Shown here piece by piece: positions 8,557 to 18,416 of a DNA stretch of 32,172 nucleotides. The stretch covers positions 42,501 through 74,672 of the forward strand of contig CAUYUJ010003899.1 of NCBI GenBank assembly GCA_963575745.1, in the 5' to 3' direction. How positions within the stretch are numbered: the stretch's first letter is position 1; every line of letters starts with the position of its first letter. The notes beneath the pieces are model-generated. The model saw only the letters and a program-made list of their open reading frames with translations, did not search any database and was not told the origin of the DNA. The stretch is from Prorocentrum cordatum (Eukaryota > Sar > Dinophyceae > Prorocentrales > Prorocentraceae). The position numbers were made by a program, and so were the translations under genes.

Positions 8557-9779
8557 TTGTTTGTTTGTTTCTCTCTGTTTCTCTTTCTCCCTCTCGGGAA
8601 AGCGGCGGCAGCGGCGCGCTGGAGGGCCCTCCTGGAGTTGCTATTGTTCGTCGTCGTCCTCCTGAGCCTTCCTGCTCTTGCCCCCACCCCCTCCTCCCCC
8701 CCTCTTTTCGCTGCGAGCGCCCGCGATCAGGAAACAGCGTGTGCCACGCTCGACGCGGTCTCTACTGCCAACGGCTCCACTTCAAACGATGACGTCGCTC
8801 TCACCCTATACGCACAATGATAACTTTTCGTGTGCCGTTTCGTTTGTGTCTTCCGGATGAGACGCCGACGGCTGCACGCAAGCTGCTCCGCCAACGCCCT
8901 CCGCGATGCCTCTGCCCGAAAAAAGACTTGCAAAAGCTTGGCTGCTCTGGGCAGAGCGGTGCACGCTCTCGCCCGAGAGGGCGCCGCCCTTCCGACGAGG
9001 GGTCAGACGAGAACCTGCCAAGAGTACCGTTGACACCTGGTCGGTAGAGCGCTTGAAGCTTGAAGCTCGGCGCTGTTCATAAGCGCTTGGATCCACCAGG
9101 GCCGCGCACTGCCTCTTGAAGCAATTAGATGGGGAAGGGTCCGTTGCGAAGGGTTTTAAGCATCCGACGTCTCCTGGACGTGGGTACCAAGGCACACTGC
9201 AAGCGTAGCATTGCCAAGTTAGATAGATGGTACAATTGTTGTTCCTCCGAGCCTACTCGCACGGTTGTTCTAAGGAGCGTATGTCGTGGATTCTGGTGTG
9301 GAAAAGGGCGCGGGCGGATTGCAGCGGCCAGTCGCCGAGATAGTGACGCTGCATGATGGCAGAGCATCAGGGGAATAGCTGCGCGGAAGCGGAAGCGAGA
9401 AAACGAGTTTCTAGTACACCAGAGGCCGGGGCCGCAAGTGAGCGCCGACGCCTGATGGTGAGGATCTGGGGGCGAATTTCACAGGAGGTCCAGGGTGGGC
9501 GCGTCCAGCAGCAGCAGCAACGAGTGAAAAAGCAGGGGATCCGGGCTTTCATCGGCCGCGCGCGCGGTGCTCACTGTTCCTAGGCCGCCGGAAGTCTTCA
9601 TTTCACGTCCAGTTGTCGTGGGTCGTCGGCCAGAAGAAGGCGCGGCGCACAGAGAGAAAGAGTTGAAGGCAGCACCGCTGCCGGGCACAATGTGCCGGGG
9701 CGTGCTCTTTGAGTGCCCGTGCGAGCGACGGCAGTGGGACTTTGTAGTGGGCAATTCGGCCGTGGTTGGACTTACGAAT
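8557..9779. other. Unassigned region, no supported gene
   Basis: Mixed sequence with only short open frames on both strands. None has recognisable domains or convincing composition, and no RNA gene or repeat was seen. GC falls toward the right end, where the coding-like block begins. Confidence 0.3.
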
Positions 9780-11330
9780 TCAACAAGTGCAATCCACAAT
9801 GGGTTTTAACAGTTCTATGGAAGCGCAGGGCGCCGTATCCGCCACACGCTCAGCAAAGACTATCGCTCGCAGGGGGCGCAAGACATCCTTCCGGGGATGG
9901 ACTACAGTGGAGACCCATGCCAAGAAACACCCTGCTTGCCTCCAGGGTGCCCAGGGTTTCTTGGCTTTCGATGGCTTTGCGATGGCAAGCATGGCGCCCC
10001 CACGCCGAAAAGCAATGGGCGCCCCGGGGTCTCAGGGTTGGTTCCTTGTGGTCGGGCCTCCAGTGCCCCAGAGCTGACCTTGTGAAAACAAGCATCCCTG
10101 AATGTCGAACAAGGTCGTCACGTACTCTCGTTTGGGTTGTCTGCGGACAGACAACCACCAAGAACACGTATGATGTTTTTCGCTGTTTTCAGCCCATCCC
10201 TTTTCACAGAACAAACAAAGTGTCCAAGAACAGGAGTGCCCATTCTCACCGCCAACATATCGAGGGACGTCGGTTTCAACCTGTAGCTGTACTTGTGCTC
10301 CAGTGCCTGGGCGAGGCTACCCGCCATGAAAGCATGCTCGTCCAGGCTGCGCGCCAAGATGGGGTCGTCATGTGGCCACGCCGCAAAAGGTATCTGCATT
10401 CACGAATCGGGCAAAAAGAAACCCGAGGCATGAATCTCTCCATTCTGAATCCAACGCGTCTAAAATCACATCCACATGCGGGAAAATAAAAGAGGCTCGC
10501 ACCGTCCGAAAATGGTTCAACGCCTTGGCCACAACAGTTGGAGTCACAGTCGTAATGCGAACCACATGTGGCTGAACTGATTCAGCCTTCATCTCCAGGG
10601 CGATTGCCAACACTTGGTGCCAAGTCGCTCTGGAAGTCCGCAACACCCGCCGGGCGTCAACGCGCTCCACGGAGCCGAAGGCAATTTCCACCCTCCTCGC
10701 TCCCATCAAGAATTGCACAGCCTACTTCACCGCAAAACGCAACGAGTCGAAACACACGCTAAAACAATCATCCACCGAATCATTCTTAAGAGATCCGTAA
10801 CTTCTGGCTCGGGTTAGCGGTTCTAGCACAGGGGCCATGGCCCCGTATACCGTCGCACAATACAGCTGAATGATTGGTCCATCATGTTGCCTGACCATCG
10901 CAAGCGCTTGTGTAATTCTCAGGGTCTCGTGGCTTTGGGGCGCCAAGAAGTTCGAATGTATTCCAAGATGCTGGATCCACCTGCTACCAGAACATGTCTT
11001 TGAAGCGCTGCACAGAAACATCGTGCAACTAGATTTTCGCATTGTGCGGCGCATTCCTCCAGGCGACTCCTGGGATACCGTCTGGCCAAGGCTTGGATCG
11101 ATCGGCAATCATATCCTGGCAAGTAGCTCCAAAAACGGTTCGACAGTAGGAACGCCGAGCGGCGCCCCGTCCAAGGCGCGATCGGAAGCATCACGAAGCA
11201 ACACTTCCACGTGCACGTCGAAATCGCGCTGATGCGTTGCATCCGCGGTGAACTGGTTGATGCCCACTTGCGTGAGCCCTTCTTTCCATTAGCTGCACTC
11301 TGAAGTGATATTCCTGCCGATGCTCAAACA
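9780..11330 (-). pseudogene. Lower-GC block with coding-like minus-strand fragments, unknown family
   Basis: GC is visibly lower here than in the flanks. Several minus-strand segments look like real protein but sit in different frames. About 11262-11110 reads DATHQRDFDVHVEVLLRDAS. 11242-10919 includes YPRSRLEECAAQCENLVARC. 11108-10722 includes LRITQALAMVRQHDGPIIQL. 10718-10368 is the longest at 116 residues. 10399-10118 includes HAFMAGSLAQALEHKYSYRL. 9992-9780 includes DVLRPLRAIVFAERV. The succession suggests one gene running right to left, either interrupted by unrecognised introns or decayed. No domain or homologue was recognised, and I assign no function. Confidence 0.3.
10368..10718 (-). 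CDS. Hypothetical coding segment (116 residues)
   Basis: The longest and most protein-like segment in the lower-GC block. Balanced composition with alternating hydrophobic and charged residues: IAFGSVERVDARRVLRTSRA, then VLAIALEMKAESVQPHVVRI, then FIFPHVDVILDALDSEWRDS. It ends at a stop at 10368, and the next downstream segment (10399-10118) overlaps it in another frame, so an intron or frameshift must separate them if they belong to one protein. No known motif. It may be one exon or one surviving piece of a pseudogene. Confidence 0.3.
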   Translation of the reverse strand: MQFLMGARRVEIAFGSVERVDARRVLRTSRATWHQVLAIALEMKAESVQPHVVRITTVTPTVVAKALNHFRTVRASFIFPHVDVILDALDSEWRDSCLGFLFARFVNADTFCGVAT

Positions 11331-11769
11331 AACTTGTGGCTGGTTGCCGAGCAACTTGCTGATCTGAAAAACCTTGTTCAAGATGTCTGTTGCGGCGGCG
11401 TTTTCTTACTATCCACGCTCCCCCGTCAAATTATCCTGCTGCTTGTGTGGAGAGACGTCTGCGCTTACGCCGATCTCAAACAATCTTCACGTGCCCGGAA
11501 CCGATGCAAATTCTGACCGAAGACCTTCCCTGCTGGCGGCGCGCAGAGGGGGGCAAAGTGGAGGCCCGTCCACAAGAACCCCCCCACAAGAAACCCGCCC
11601 CACCTCCCCCTGCCCCCCCCCTTCTGCGCGTGTCTGACTCTGTCCCCAGGGCCACATCGCTCGAGCGCCACTCTTCCAGCCGCCGACGCGGCGCGCAGGA
11701 CTGGCGAGCGCGCCGGCTGCGGCCAGGAACTTCTTGCGGGGGGGCGCGGCGGCGGCGACTCGCTCCGCC
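11331..11769. other. Unassigned GC-rich region
   Basis: Transition from the lower-GC block to the satellite. C-rich (11575-11630) with no supported gene or repeat. Confidence 0.3.
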
Positions 11770-12415
11770 CTGTGAGACCACATGAGTTTCCGCCTCTCAT
11801 TTCGGCACGCCCCCCACCCGCCTCGCGGCGGCCCCGTAGGGAGCACCAAATAGGCAATGTCAGAGTTCGCACGGGCTCCCGCTCTTATCATGGCACGCAC
11901 CCCGCACGCCTCGTGGCCCCGCAGCGAGCCCGAAGGCCTAAATGCAGAAGTTCACATGAGCCCTCGCCTCCCATTTCGGCACACCCCTCGCGGGCTTCGT
12001 AACCCCATGAAGAGCCCCAGCTGAAGCCCACATGCGAAAGTTCACATGAGTTCCCGCCTCTCATTTCGGCGCACAGCTCGCATGTTTCGCGGCCCCACAG
12101 GGAGCCCCCAAAAAAACCCAACTGCCAATGTTAGCATGAGCTCCCGCCTGTTCTGCTGTCACATCCCTCGCAAATTTTGTGGCACCATAAGGTGCTCCAA
12201 CTAAGCCGCACATGCTAGGGTTCGCATGAACTCCCGCCTCCCATGTTGGCACGCCACTCACACGCGTCGTGGCCTCAGATGGAGCTCCAACTAAGGCCCA
12301 AATGCGTTCGCATGATCTCCTACCTTTCATTTCGACACACCCCTTTAACGCTACGTGGCGCCATAGGGAACTCCAACCAAGGCTCAACTGCCAGGGCTCG
12401 CATGAGTTCTTTGGG
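11770..12415 (+). repeat. Satellite A, left arm (units of about 90 bp)
   Basis: Diverged tandem units marked by CATGAG followed by CCCGCCTC, TCATTTCGGCACACC, CGTGGCCCCATAGGGAGC and CCAACTAAGGCCC. The CATGAG mark recurs at about 11781, 11870, 11955, 12045, 12135, 12225, 12311 and 12401, so most periods are 90 bp and a few are 86-89. Units differ by point changes and small indels. Open frames crossing the array are due to the period being near a multiple of three. Confidence 0.85.
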
Positions 12416-12435
12416 GATCTTGCGGGCCCTGGCTC

Positions 12436-13035
12436 TGGGTCATTCGGTAGAGCTCCCTGTGGTACCACGAAGCGTGCGAGCGGTGTGCCGAAATGGCGCA
12501 GGGCTGCCATGCGAACTTTGCCACTGGGGCCTTCGGTAGAGCTCCGTGGGGCCGCGAAGCGTATAAGGATTGTGCCGGAATAGGGCGGGGCCGCTGTGAC
12601 GACTTTCGCCACTGGGGCCCTCGGTGTAGCCCCGCACGGGGCCACGAGACGTGTGAGGGGTGACCGGCATGGGGCGGGGCCGCCAAGCGAAGTTTGCCAC
12701 TGGTTCCTGTGGTGGGACTCCCTATGGGGCCACGAGACGTGTGAGGGGTGTGCCGAAACTGGGCGGGGCCGCCGTGCGGGGCTTGCCACTCGCGCCTTCG
12801 GTGGAGCCCCCCCTGCGGGGCCAGGAAGCGTGCGAGGGGCGTGCCGAAGTGGGGCTGGGGTTCTCTGCCACTGAGGCCTTCGGTGGAGCCCCCTGTTGGG
12901 CCACGGAGCGTGCGAGAGGTGTGCATAAGAAGGGCGAGGCCGCCATGCTGACTTGGCCACCGGGGCCCTCGGCGGAGGCTCCCCATGGGGCCACGAAGCG
13001 CGCGCGTGGCGCGCCGGAATGCAGGAGGGCTGGGG
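12436..13035 (-). repeat. Satellite A, right arm in inverted orientation (units of about 88 bp)
   Basis: Seven units that are reverse complements of the left-arm units: GGAGCTCCCTGTGGGGCC, ACGAAGCGTGCGAGGGGTGT, GCCGAAATGGGGCGGGG and CATGCGAACTTTGCCACTGG correspond one by one to the left-arm blocks read backwards. The mark GCCACTG recurs at about 12520, 12608, 12696, 12784, 12867 and 12956. The orientation switch lies near 12420-12440. The two arms can pair as a large imperfect palindrome. Confidence 0.8.
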
Positions 13036-13085
13036 AATGCGACTTAGAGCCCCTCGGCGCACTGGTCCGTCTGGGCCAAAACCCT

Positions 13086-13102
13086 GAACGGGACGACGAA
13101 GA
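13086..13102. repeat. Target-site duplication, 3' side of the full-length LINE
   Basis: GAACGGGACGACGAAGA is an exact 17-bp copy of 19821-19837. Flanking bases differ on both sides (T and T here, G and G there), so the match is exactly the length expected of a LINE target-site duplication. It marks the 3' end of the element, which runs on the minus strand. Confidence 0.9.
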
Positions 13103-13158
13103 TGCGAGAGATGCAAGACATAGAGACGCCATCAAGTTACCCGCAAGCGCCCTGTAAT

Positions 13159-13159
<1 letters not shown>

Positions 13160-13231
<72 letters not shown>
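13160..13231 (+). repeat. (AG)n microsatellite in the LINE 3' UTR
   Basis: Thirty-six uninterrupted AG dinucleotides on the plus strand, (CT)n in the element's sense, about 57 bases before the element's 3' end. Confidence 0.95.
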
Positions 13232-13233
<2 letters not shown>

Positions 13234-13258
13234 CCATCCACCCACCCGACCGCGCGTC

Positions 13259-13279
13259 GGTGCCTGGACCTCCAGCACC
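13259..13279 (-). promoter_or_regulatory. 3' UTR hairpin of the LINE
   Basis: GGTGC (13259-13263) pairs with GCACC (13275-13279), and inside it TGGA pairs with TCCA with a one-base bulge and a two-base loop. It begins immediately after the ORF2 stop codon. LINE reverse transcriptases often recognise a 3' UTR stem-loop on their own RNA, so this could be the recognition site, which is inference. Confidence 0.4.
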
Positions 13280-13280
13280 G

Positions 13281-16200
13281 TCAGCGCGCCGTAAAAGAAG
13301 ACGCACGCGGCGGGGGGGAAGGCGACCCGACGACGACGGGGGGGACGGGGCCAACAAAACTACCTGGGGGACATCCCCAGAGAGATTCAAACCAGACTTC
13401 GGGTGCAGGCCCTCGCGGATATTCGCCAGAGGACTTCCTCACCCAGCCAGGCAGCACACCCGAGCTCGGGGGCTTACACACCGAACGTAGCTTTGGCCCC
13501 AACCTCTGAGCACAATACGACCCGCACGCCGTGCAGAAGATATATGGGCCAGCACGCTCCATCACGTGCCCAAGAGAGGTGAAAATCTGAAACTCACACT
13601 CCCCAACCCCCACCCCCCCAGGCCTGGGCTCCGAGACCGATCCAGACCCAGGCCCAACAGAGCCAGACGCAGGCTCGGCCCCAGGAACCTGGGGCCCCAG
13701 GACCACACGAGCACCAGACATCGCGGACTGGACCGCCTCTGGCCTGGCAAGGGGGGTCGCAGCGGCATACAATCCACCTTTGGAGAACGCAAGGCGGGCA
13801 CGCTCACGCTGCAAAGGGGAGGGGTTACATTCTCGCCCACTGCCTTGAGTGAGCCATTTACGCGAGGCCTCCGTTTTCGCCCTGGCCAGGCATGAGCGAC
13901 AGACCAGGAACTCACCGACACACCATAATTCATGCTCCTGGAAACGGAGGAGGGGGGGCGCGCGGAGGAACCGTGGCCTAGGGATGTCCATCTCCTGAAG
14001 GGCCTCCAGCTGTCCACCCACGACCTCCTTATGCGCAGCATGCTGGGCCGCAGCCCATCCAAAAAAACTGGCGTTGTTCCTGCCAATAGCAAGCTGATCA
14101 GGCCAGTAATCAACGAAGGCATCAGCGACCTTATGCGAGCAGGCCCCCAACTTGGCGATCAAGTCCGCCCACATGTTGCCAAGCCACCAAGACGCGGGCC
14201 ATTGTCCCCGCTCGAGAAACTCCTCAAGAGAGAGATGAGCAGGCACCCACTCATACATGGGAGCCTTCGGGTGATCCCTTCCCTGAGCGACTCTAAAAAT
14301 TTGCCTCCAGATGTCAGCATGGGCGGCCGTGGCAGACGCATGCTCAGAAGACCATTCAACCCCCTCACGCACAGCCCCAAGGAGGTCCGAGACAGACAGC
14401 ACTAAACGCGGCAACAACTGGAGCCCCCGCAAGAGCGCGTGTCTTTCAGCTCGGCCAACCGACTGGATGGGGCCTGGGAGCGGACCATAGGCCGCGCGAA
14501 CTGGGAGTCCAAACTCTCCCATCTGAACAGCCGACCATCCGCAACGCCTGAATTCTGGCCAGGCGCTGTGCATCCCAGAACCATCAAAGAAGGCAGTTGG
14601 GCCCCATCCCTCAGGCTTCGACCCCCAGTCCCCACAGAAGAAGGTGGGAGGCACAGAGGACGGAGGGGGGAGATCAGGAGGAGCCTGGGGGAGCCCAATA
14701 CAAAACTTCAGCAGGTGAAAGCTGTCCTGTCCCAAGACATTGACTCCCTCCTCAGACAGACGATCACGCGTTTTTTCCATCTCCTCGGACCAGGCTGGCA
14801 GACCGCCAGCATCATTCTGCTCAAGCAAATTCGGGCATGCGTACCACAGATGACCAAGGTCCCCGACAGCACGTTGTCTGCGACATTCGGGATGTGGGCA
14901 GTGTGGCGTAGGCAACCATCCACGTTGATGCCGCTTCTGCACCGTCATGAAGCCACCAGCCCACAGGCAACGAAGAGCTCCCGCAACCTGTGCATTCTTG
15001 ATAGTGGCTGCCTTACCACCAACGGTGAGGTGCACCGCTCTCATCCACAGCGACTCGCCACCCTCCAAGTGTTCGGCATGATGCTCCAGAATCCTCCGAC
15101 CTTGCCACCGTTGAACTCCGAGGCGCAACAACTTTCGAACATCTTTGGGAGGCGTCTTTAACAGCGAAATCACCGTGCCCGTGTCACTGACAATCAGCGT
15201 GCTACTAGCCATCTCCCAGCCTACTCCTCGCAAAGACAGCCAGGTCGCAGCTATCGGTCCTCGAACCCCCTGCCAGCCTGGAGCACGCCCCTGCCACAGG
15301 TCTAGGAGTACACGCCATGCCCTCTCGAGCTTGCCCATGTCCATCCTCATGTCGAACACGAAACAACTGTACGTATACACCATATTGAGCGTCGCGTCGA
15401 AGATCGGGTCCATGTACGGGTCCCGCTGAGACACGAAGTCGGCCGTGACGCTGACCCCTTTGGCGTGAACCCCAGCGATGACTCCAGCCGTCTGCCTGAG
15501 CTGCCTCAGGTCGCCGTCGGGAACGCCCGAGACCGAGCTGTCGTGTGCAGCTCCTGCCAGCAACCCAGTACGCCAGATGGCCCCCACTTTGGAACCAGCA
15601 GCCTTTTGGAGCACCTTGACACGCCCCATTCGTTTCTGCATCTTATCCAGACGTCCCTTCGCAACCGTGCGAATCACACGGCCACCAACCATATCATGTC
15701 CCAAGCTACGCATCTGCTTCCTCTGAGTGAGCCTCAGCACTTTGGCCCGCGGAGAAAACTTCTTGAGCGCCTCACGGGTGGTGCCCACATAGCCCGACTT
15801 GACGGGCTGAACCAGCAGGCCAAGCCTTCTCATACCACTCTTGAACATGCGAGTAGCCTTGACCAGCTCGCCCGTGTCTTGCAAGTCCTGCCCCACCCAC
15901 TGCAGGGTTCCATCATCCACTAGAGCCCGAGGGTGAATCGTCGGACAAATCTCCTTCACACTAATCAACGTACGAACCATCAACACCGTCAGCAAGGTCG
16001 TGGCGTGAGTGCATCCAGGCAGGATACCTTGCCCCCCCTCGTGTAAGACAGACACCGACCCAAACGCCTTCACCGCCCGAGGCGTCTTGTAAGAAGTCAC
16101 CAACTGCCACAGTAGTCGCAAAGGGTATCCGACTTTCCGAGCCTCACAAAATAGACTGCTGACCTTGACCGTGTCGAAACACTTCCACATGTCCATCATC

Positions 16201-16952
16201 ACCGTGAGCGAGTGCTCGCCCAGCAGCTTAGACATCTCCGCCATCGCGTTATGCATGAAGGCCGAACCCGACGACGATAACCCCTTCCTGTTGCCCCAGA
16301 TCATCTCCGAGGGGAACTGCTGCAACCATTGCCGTGAAAGCGGTCGTCGGACTCTCGCCCAGACCCGTATCAGCGTGTGAATGAGAGCCACCAGTCGAGT
16401 ACCTCCTCCTTCCTTTGGAATCATAGCCATCTCGGAGTGGATACGATTCACTGGCCAGAGAAGCAAGTCCTCGCACTTCATGAAGAAAGCGGCCATGGCC
16501 CCCAAAGCATCACGCGATAAGAACCACAACGATCTGGGCTGCAGCTTCGACGGGCCCGCTGCCGTCTTCCACTTGAAAGATAGGATAGCCTGCACCAACA
16601 TATCCGTGGTGATGTAAGGCAGAGAAGGCCAACTGGCTCTATCAGTCGGCAACTGTATCTCGCAATCCTCATGCACAGTCCACACCTTCAACCACTTCCG
16701 CATTTCACGATCAGCCAGCTCGCGTGGTGACTGCTCACTGCCTGCCTCAATGATCTCCTGGGCTGCCTGTAACCTAGCAAAACGATGCGCGCCACTAGCA
16801 CCTTTCTCAAAGGCTGAATCCACGAACCTCTTCCATCGGGCCCGATCACGCTTCTCATGGGCAGACAGCAGGCGATCGTGAGCACCTTGGATGTTGGCAA
16901 ACACCTGGTCAAAATCATCGCGCGCCAATAGATCAAAGCAAGATGACGGCAA
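13281..16952 (-). CDS. LINE ORF2, reverse transcriptase / RNase H part
   Basis: Residues are counted from the TTG at 16952; the frame is actually open from 16982. RT spans about 175-390: IPKEGGGTRLVAL (fingers), VMMDMWKCFDTV with catalytic D254 (motif A), EGGQGILPGCTHATTL (motif B) and ALVDDGTL with D346-D347 (motif C). A CCHC knuckle follows (C685, C690, H701, C706). RNase H covers about 785-935, with D790 in FFDGSG, E836 in GRAERHAL, D856 in VSDLLG and D930 in NMWADLIAKLG. The tail has further Cys clusters (LVCRSC, FCTACGSYC). It would copy element RNA into DNA at a nicked target. There is no ATG before residue 84, and the frame continues directly from the endonuclease block across one TAA, so this is the second half of a single ORF2 and not an independent gene. 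Confidence 0.85.
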   Translation of the reverse strand: MPSSCFDLLARDDFDQVFANIQGAHDRLLSAHEKRDRARWKRFVDSAFEKGASGAHRFARLQAAQEIIEAGSEQSPRELADREMRKWLKVWTVHEDCEIQLPTDRASWPSLPYITTDMLVQAILSFKWKTAAGPSKLQPRSLWFLSRDALGAMAAFFMKCEDLLLWPVNRIHSEMAMIPKEGGGTRLVALIHTLIRVWARVRRPLSRQWLQQFPSEMIWGNRKGLSSSGSAFMHNAMAEMSKLLGEHSLTVMMDMWKCFDTVKVSSLFCEARKVGYPLRLLWQLVTSYKTPRAVKAFGSVSVLHEGGQGILPGCTHATTLLTVLMVRTLISVKEICPTIHPRALVDDGTLQWVGQDLQDTGELVKATRMFKSGMRRLGLLVQPVKSGYVGTTREALKKFSPRAKVLRLTQRKQMRSLGHDMVGGRVIRTVAKGRLDKMQKRMGRVKVLQKAAGSKVGAIWRTGLLAGAAHDSSVSGVPDGDLRQLRQTAGVIAGVHAKGVSVTADFVSQRDPYMDPIFDATLNMVYTYSCFVFDMRMDMGKLERAWRVLLDLWQGRAPGWQGVRGPIAATWLSLRGVGWEMASSTLIVSDTGTVISLLKTPPKDVRKLLRLGVQRWQGRRILEHHAEHLEGGESLWMRAVHLTVGGKAATIKNAQVAGALRCLWAGGFMTVQKRHQRGWLPTPHCPHPECRRQRAVGDLGHLWYACPNLLEQNDAGGLPAWSEEMEKTRDRLSEEGVNVLGQDSFHLLKFCIGLPQAPPDLPPPSSVPPTFFCGDWGSKPEGWGPTAFFDGSGMHSAWPEFRRCGWSAVQMGEFGLPVRAAYGPLPGPIQSVGRAERHALLRGLQLLPRLVLSVSDLLGAVREGVEWSSEHASATAAHADIWRQIFRVAQGRDHPKAPMYEWVPAHLSLEEFLERGQWPASWWLGNMWADLIAKLGACSHKVADAFVDYWPDQLAIGRNNASFFGWAAAQHAAHKEVVGGQLEALQEMDIPRPRFLRAPPLLRFQEHELWCVGEFLVCRSCLARAKTEASRKWLTQGSGRECNPSPLQRERARLAFSKGGLYAAATPLARPEAVQSAMSGARVVLGPQVPGAEPASGSVGPGSGSVSEPRPGGVGVGECEFQIFTSLGHVMERAGPYIFCTACGSYCAQRLGPKLRSVCKPPSSGVLPGWVRKSSGEYPRGPAPEVWFESLWGCPPGSFVGPVPPVVVGSPSPPPRASSFTAR

Positions 16953-16982
16953 ACAGAATTCAGAAACCCATGCAGGTAGGGC

Positions 16983-16985
16983 TTA
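16983..16985 (-). other. In-frame TAA splitting LINE ORF2
   Basis: The codon TAA lies between the endonuclease block (ending GVRGCAGTL) and the RT block, which continues in the same frame with ALPAWVSEFCLPSSC. Sequence on both sides is protein-like and no ATG restarts translation. A single base change from a sense codon is the simplest explanation, so this copy would be inactivated. Recoding is the alternative. Confidence 0.8.
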
Positions 16986-18407
16986 CAACGTGCCAGCACA
17001 ACCACGAACACCATGCATAAAACGAGCGAATTCCACCAGCACCTTCGCCAGCGCGGAATGATCAGCCAGAACGTTCACAATTCTATTCCCGTCCTGCCAA
17101 ATAAGAAGCTTGTCTACCAACTTGGCAACGTGCTCCTTTACCCTCCTGCAATGGACAACCCACTTTAGAGCAACCATCCAAGCCCTTAGCTCAGGGCCAT
17201 GCTGCAACCGTCGAAGAGGAGGTCGCCACTTGGCCAGTGCCATCTTGGTAAGTAAAGGGCCACCACGTCCAGACGTCGACGAAGCCTTCACCCCATCTAC
17301 GCAATCATAGACGCCCTGCAATTCAAATTCCATGCCAGCCAGCAACTCGTCCCAAGCCAAGCTCAAGTCTTCGCTGGTTTGAAAATAAAAAACCTGCCGT
17401 TCAACCTCACTCCAATCCAATGGAAATCTCTGACACCCAATAGGCGGCGTCTGGGAGAAGGGAGCTGGCTCCACAACCGGTCGAACCCATGCTGGCCTGT
17501 CATCAGCTAACACGGGCAACTCCACAGGTAAATGAACTTTGATATAACTGTCGTCAACCACCTGAGGCCGAAGAACACGAGTACCCAAGTTGGCACAAAC
17601 CAGAGCGTAATCAATGATACTGCCAGGCTGCTCCAACAAACACGTGGGCCTCGAAGGTGCTGCAACAAAGCCGTTCACGCCTGCCAACCATCCTGAAGAA
17701 AGCAAATCAGGCGTGAAGTTCCAATCTCCCATGACAATCCAGTCGCGCCCTATCGCATTCAAAACTGCAAGGTATCTCGCAATCTTCAAGAGTAATGCCT
17801 CATTTGCTGCACTCATTCCCTCACCAGAGATAAGATACACAGCAATAATAACAACCCCTCCTGGTACCATCCAGGAGACATCAGCAACAGCAATACGACC
17901 AGGCTCCAACTCATGCCCAGGGAGCTCAGGAGGCGCCTTCACCACGATATGCGTCGGAGCCAGGATGGCTACTCCACCAGAACGCCCCGTAGCGCCTGTC
18001 TCCACAGCCCCACCAAAGAAACCATGGAAGCCCAGATCACGAATGCGAGCCTGCAACGATGGAAGATGCTTGGCTAACGTGCGATGCTCCTGAATCACCA
18101 CGATCTTGGACCTGCACGTCTCCATAAACATTTTGAAAGGTCCTGCACCCTCCACATTGGCAGACGTGATCACTCCCTTCAACCTGAGGTCAGTATAAGG
18201 CTGCTGACCAGACGCCAGAGCGGTGCTGGCCCCAGTAGACCCACACGTGGCCGAAGAAGAGGTCAACGCCGCCGTCGAACTCTCGGTGATACCGAAGAAC
18301 TCGTCCTGGTCGAAGCCAACGTCGTCTGACTGCTGAAAATCCCGCTGGCAATCATCAGCGTCCAGACAGGAGTCTGCCACAACCTGCTGCTGCGGCAAAG
18401 CGTACAA
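16983..18407 (-). CDS. LINE ORF2, APE-type endonuclease part
   Basis: About 80 variable, Ser/Ala/Asp-rich residues precede an endonuclease/exonuclease/phosphatase domain. Counting from the TTG at 18407, visible motifs are TSANVEG (N84), VIQEHR (E107), GRSGGVAIL (141-149), IVMGDWNFTPD (D228, N230), SIIDYALV (D266) and KVHLPVEL (H292). These are the metal-binding and phosphate-contact positions of APE-type LINE endonucleases. The usual Asp before the last His is replaced by Val. It would nick the target DNA to prime reverse transcription. Residues after about 330 form the linker toward the RT. No ATG occurs upstream of the domain (first Met about residue 93), so its own start is unclear. The block follows ORF1 in frame and ends at the TAA at 16983. 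Confidence 0.85.
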   Translation of the reverse strand: MYALPQQQVVADSCLDADDCQRDFQQSDDVGFDQDEFFGITESSTAALTSSSATCGSTGASTALASGQQPYTDLRLKGVITSANVEGAGPFKMFMETCRSKIVVIQEHRTLAKHLPSLQARIRDLGFHGFFGGAVETGATGRSGGVAILAPTHIVVKAPPELPGHELEPGRIAVADVSWMVPGGVVIIAVYLISGEGMSAANEALLLKIARYLAVLNAIGRDWIVMGDWNFTPDLLSSGWLAGVNGFVAAPSRPTCLLEQPGSIIDYALVCANLGTRVLRPQVVDDSYIKVHLPVELPVLADDRPAWVRPVVEPAPFSQTPPIGCQRFPLDWSEVERQVFYFQTSEDLSLAWDELLAGMEFELQGVYDCVDGVKASSTSGRGGPLLTKMALAKWRPPLRRLQHGPELRAWMVALKWVVHCRRVKEHVAKLVDKLLIWQDGNRIVNVLADHSALAKVLVEFARFMHGVRGCAGTL

Positions 18408-18416
18408 GGAACACCA

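Noticed and set aside
12061-13116. 351-residue open frame on the minus strand
   Set aside because: It crosses satellite A and changes repeated motif where the array orientation switches, so it is a by-product of the repeat.
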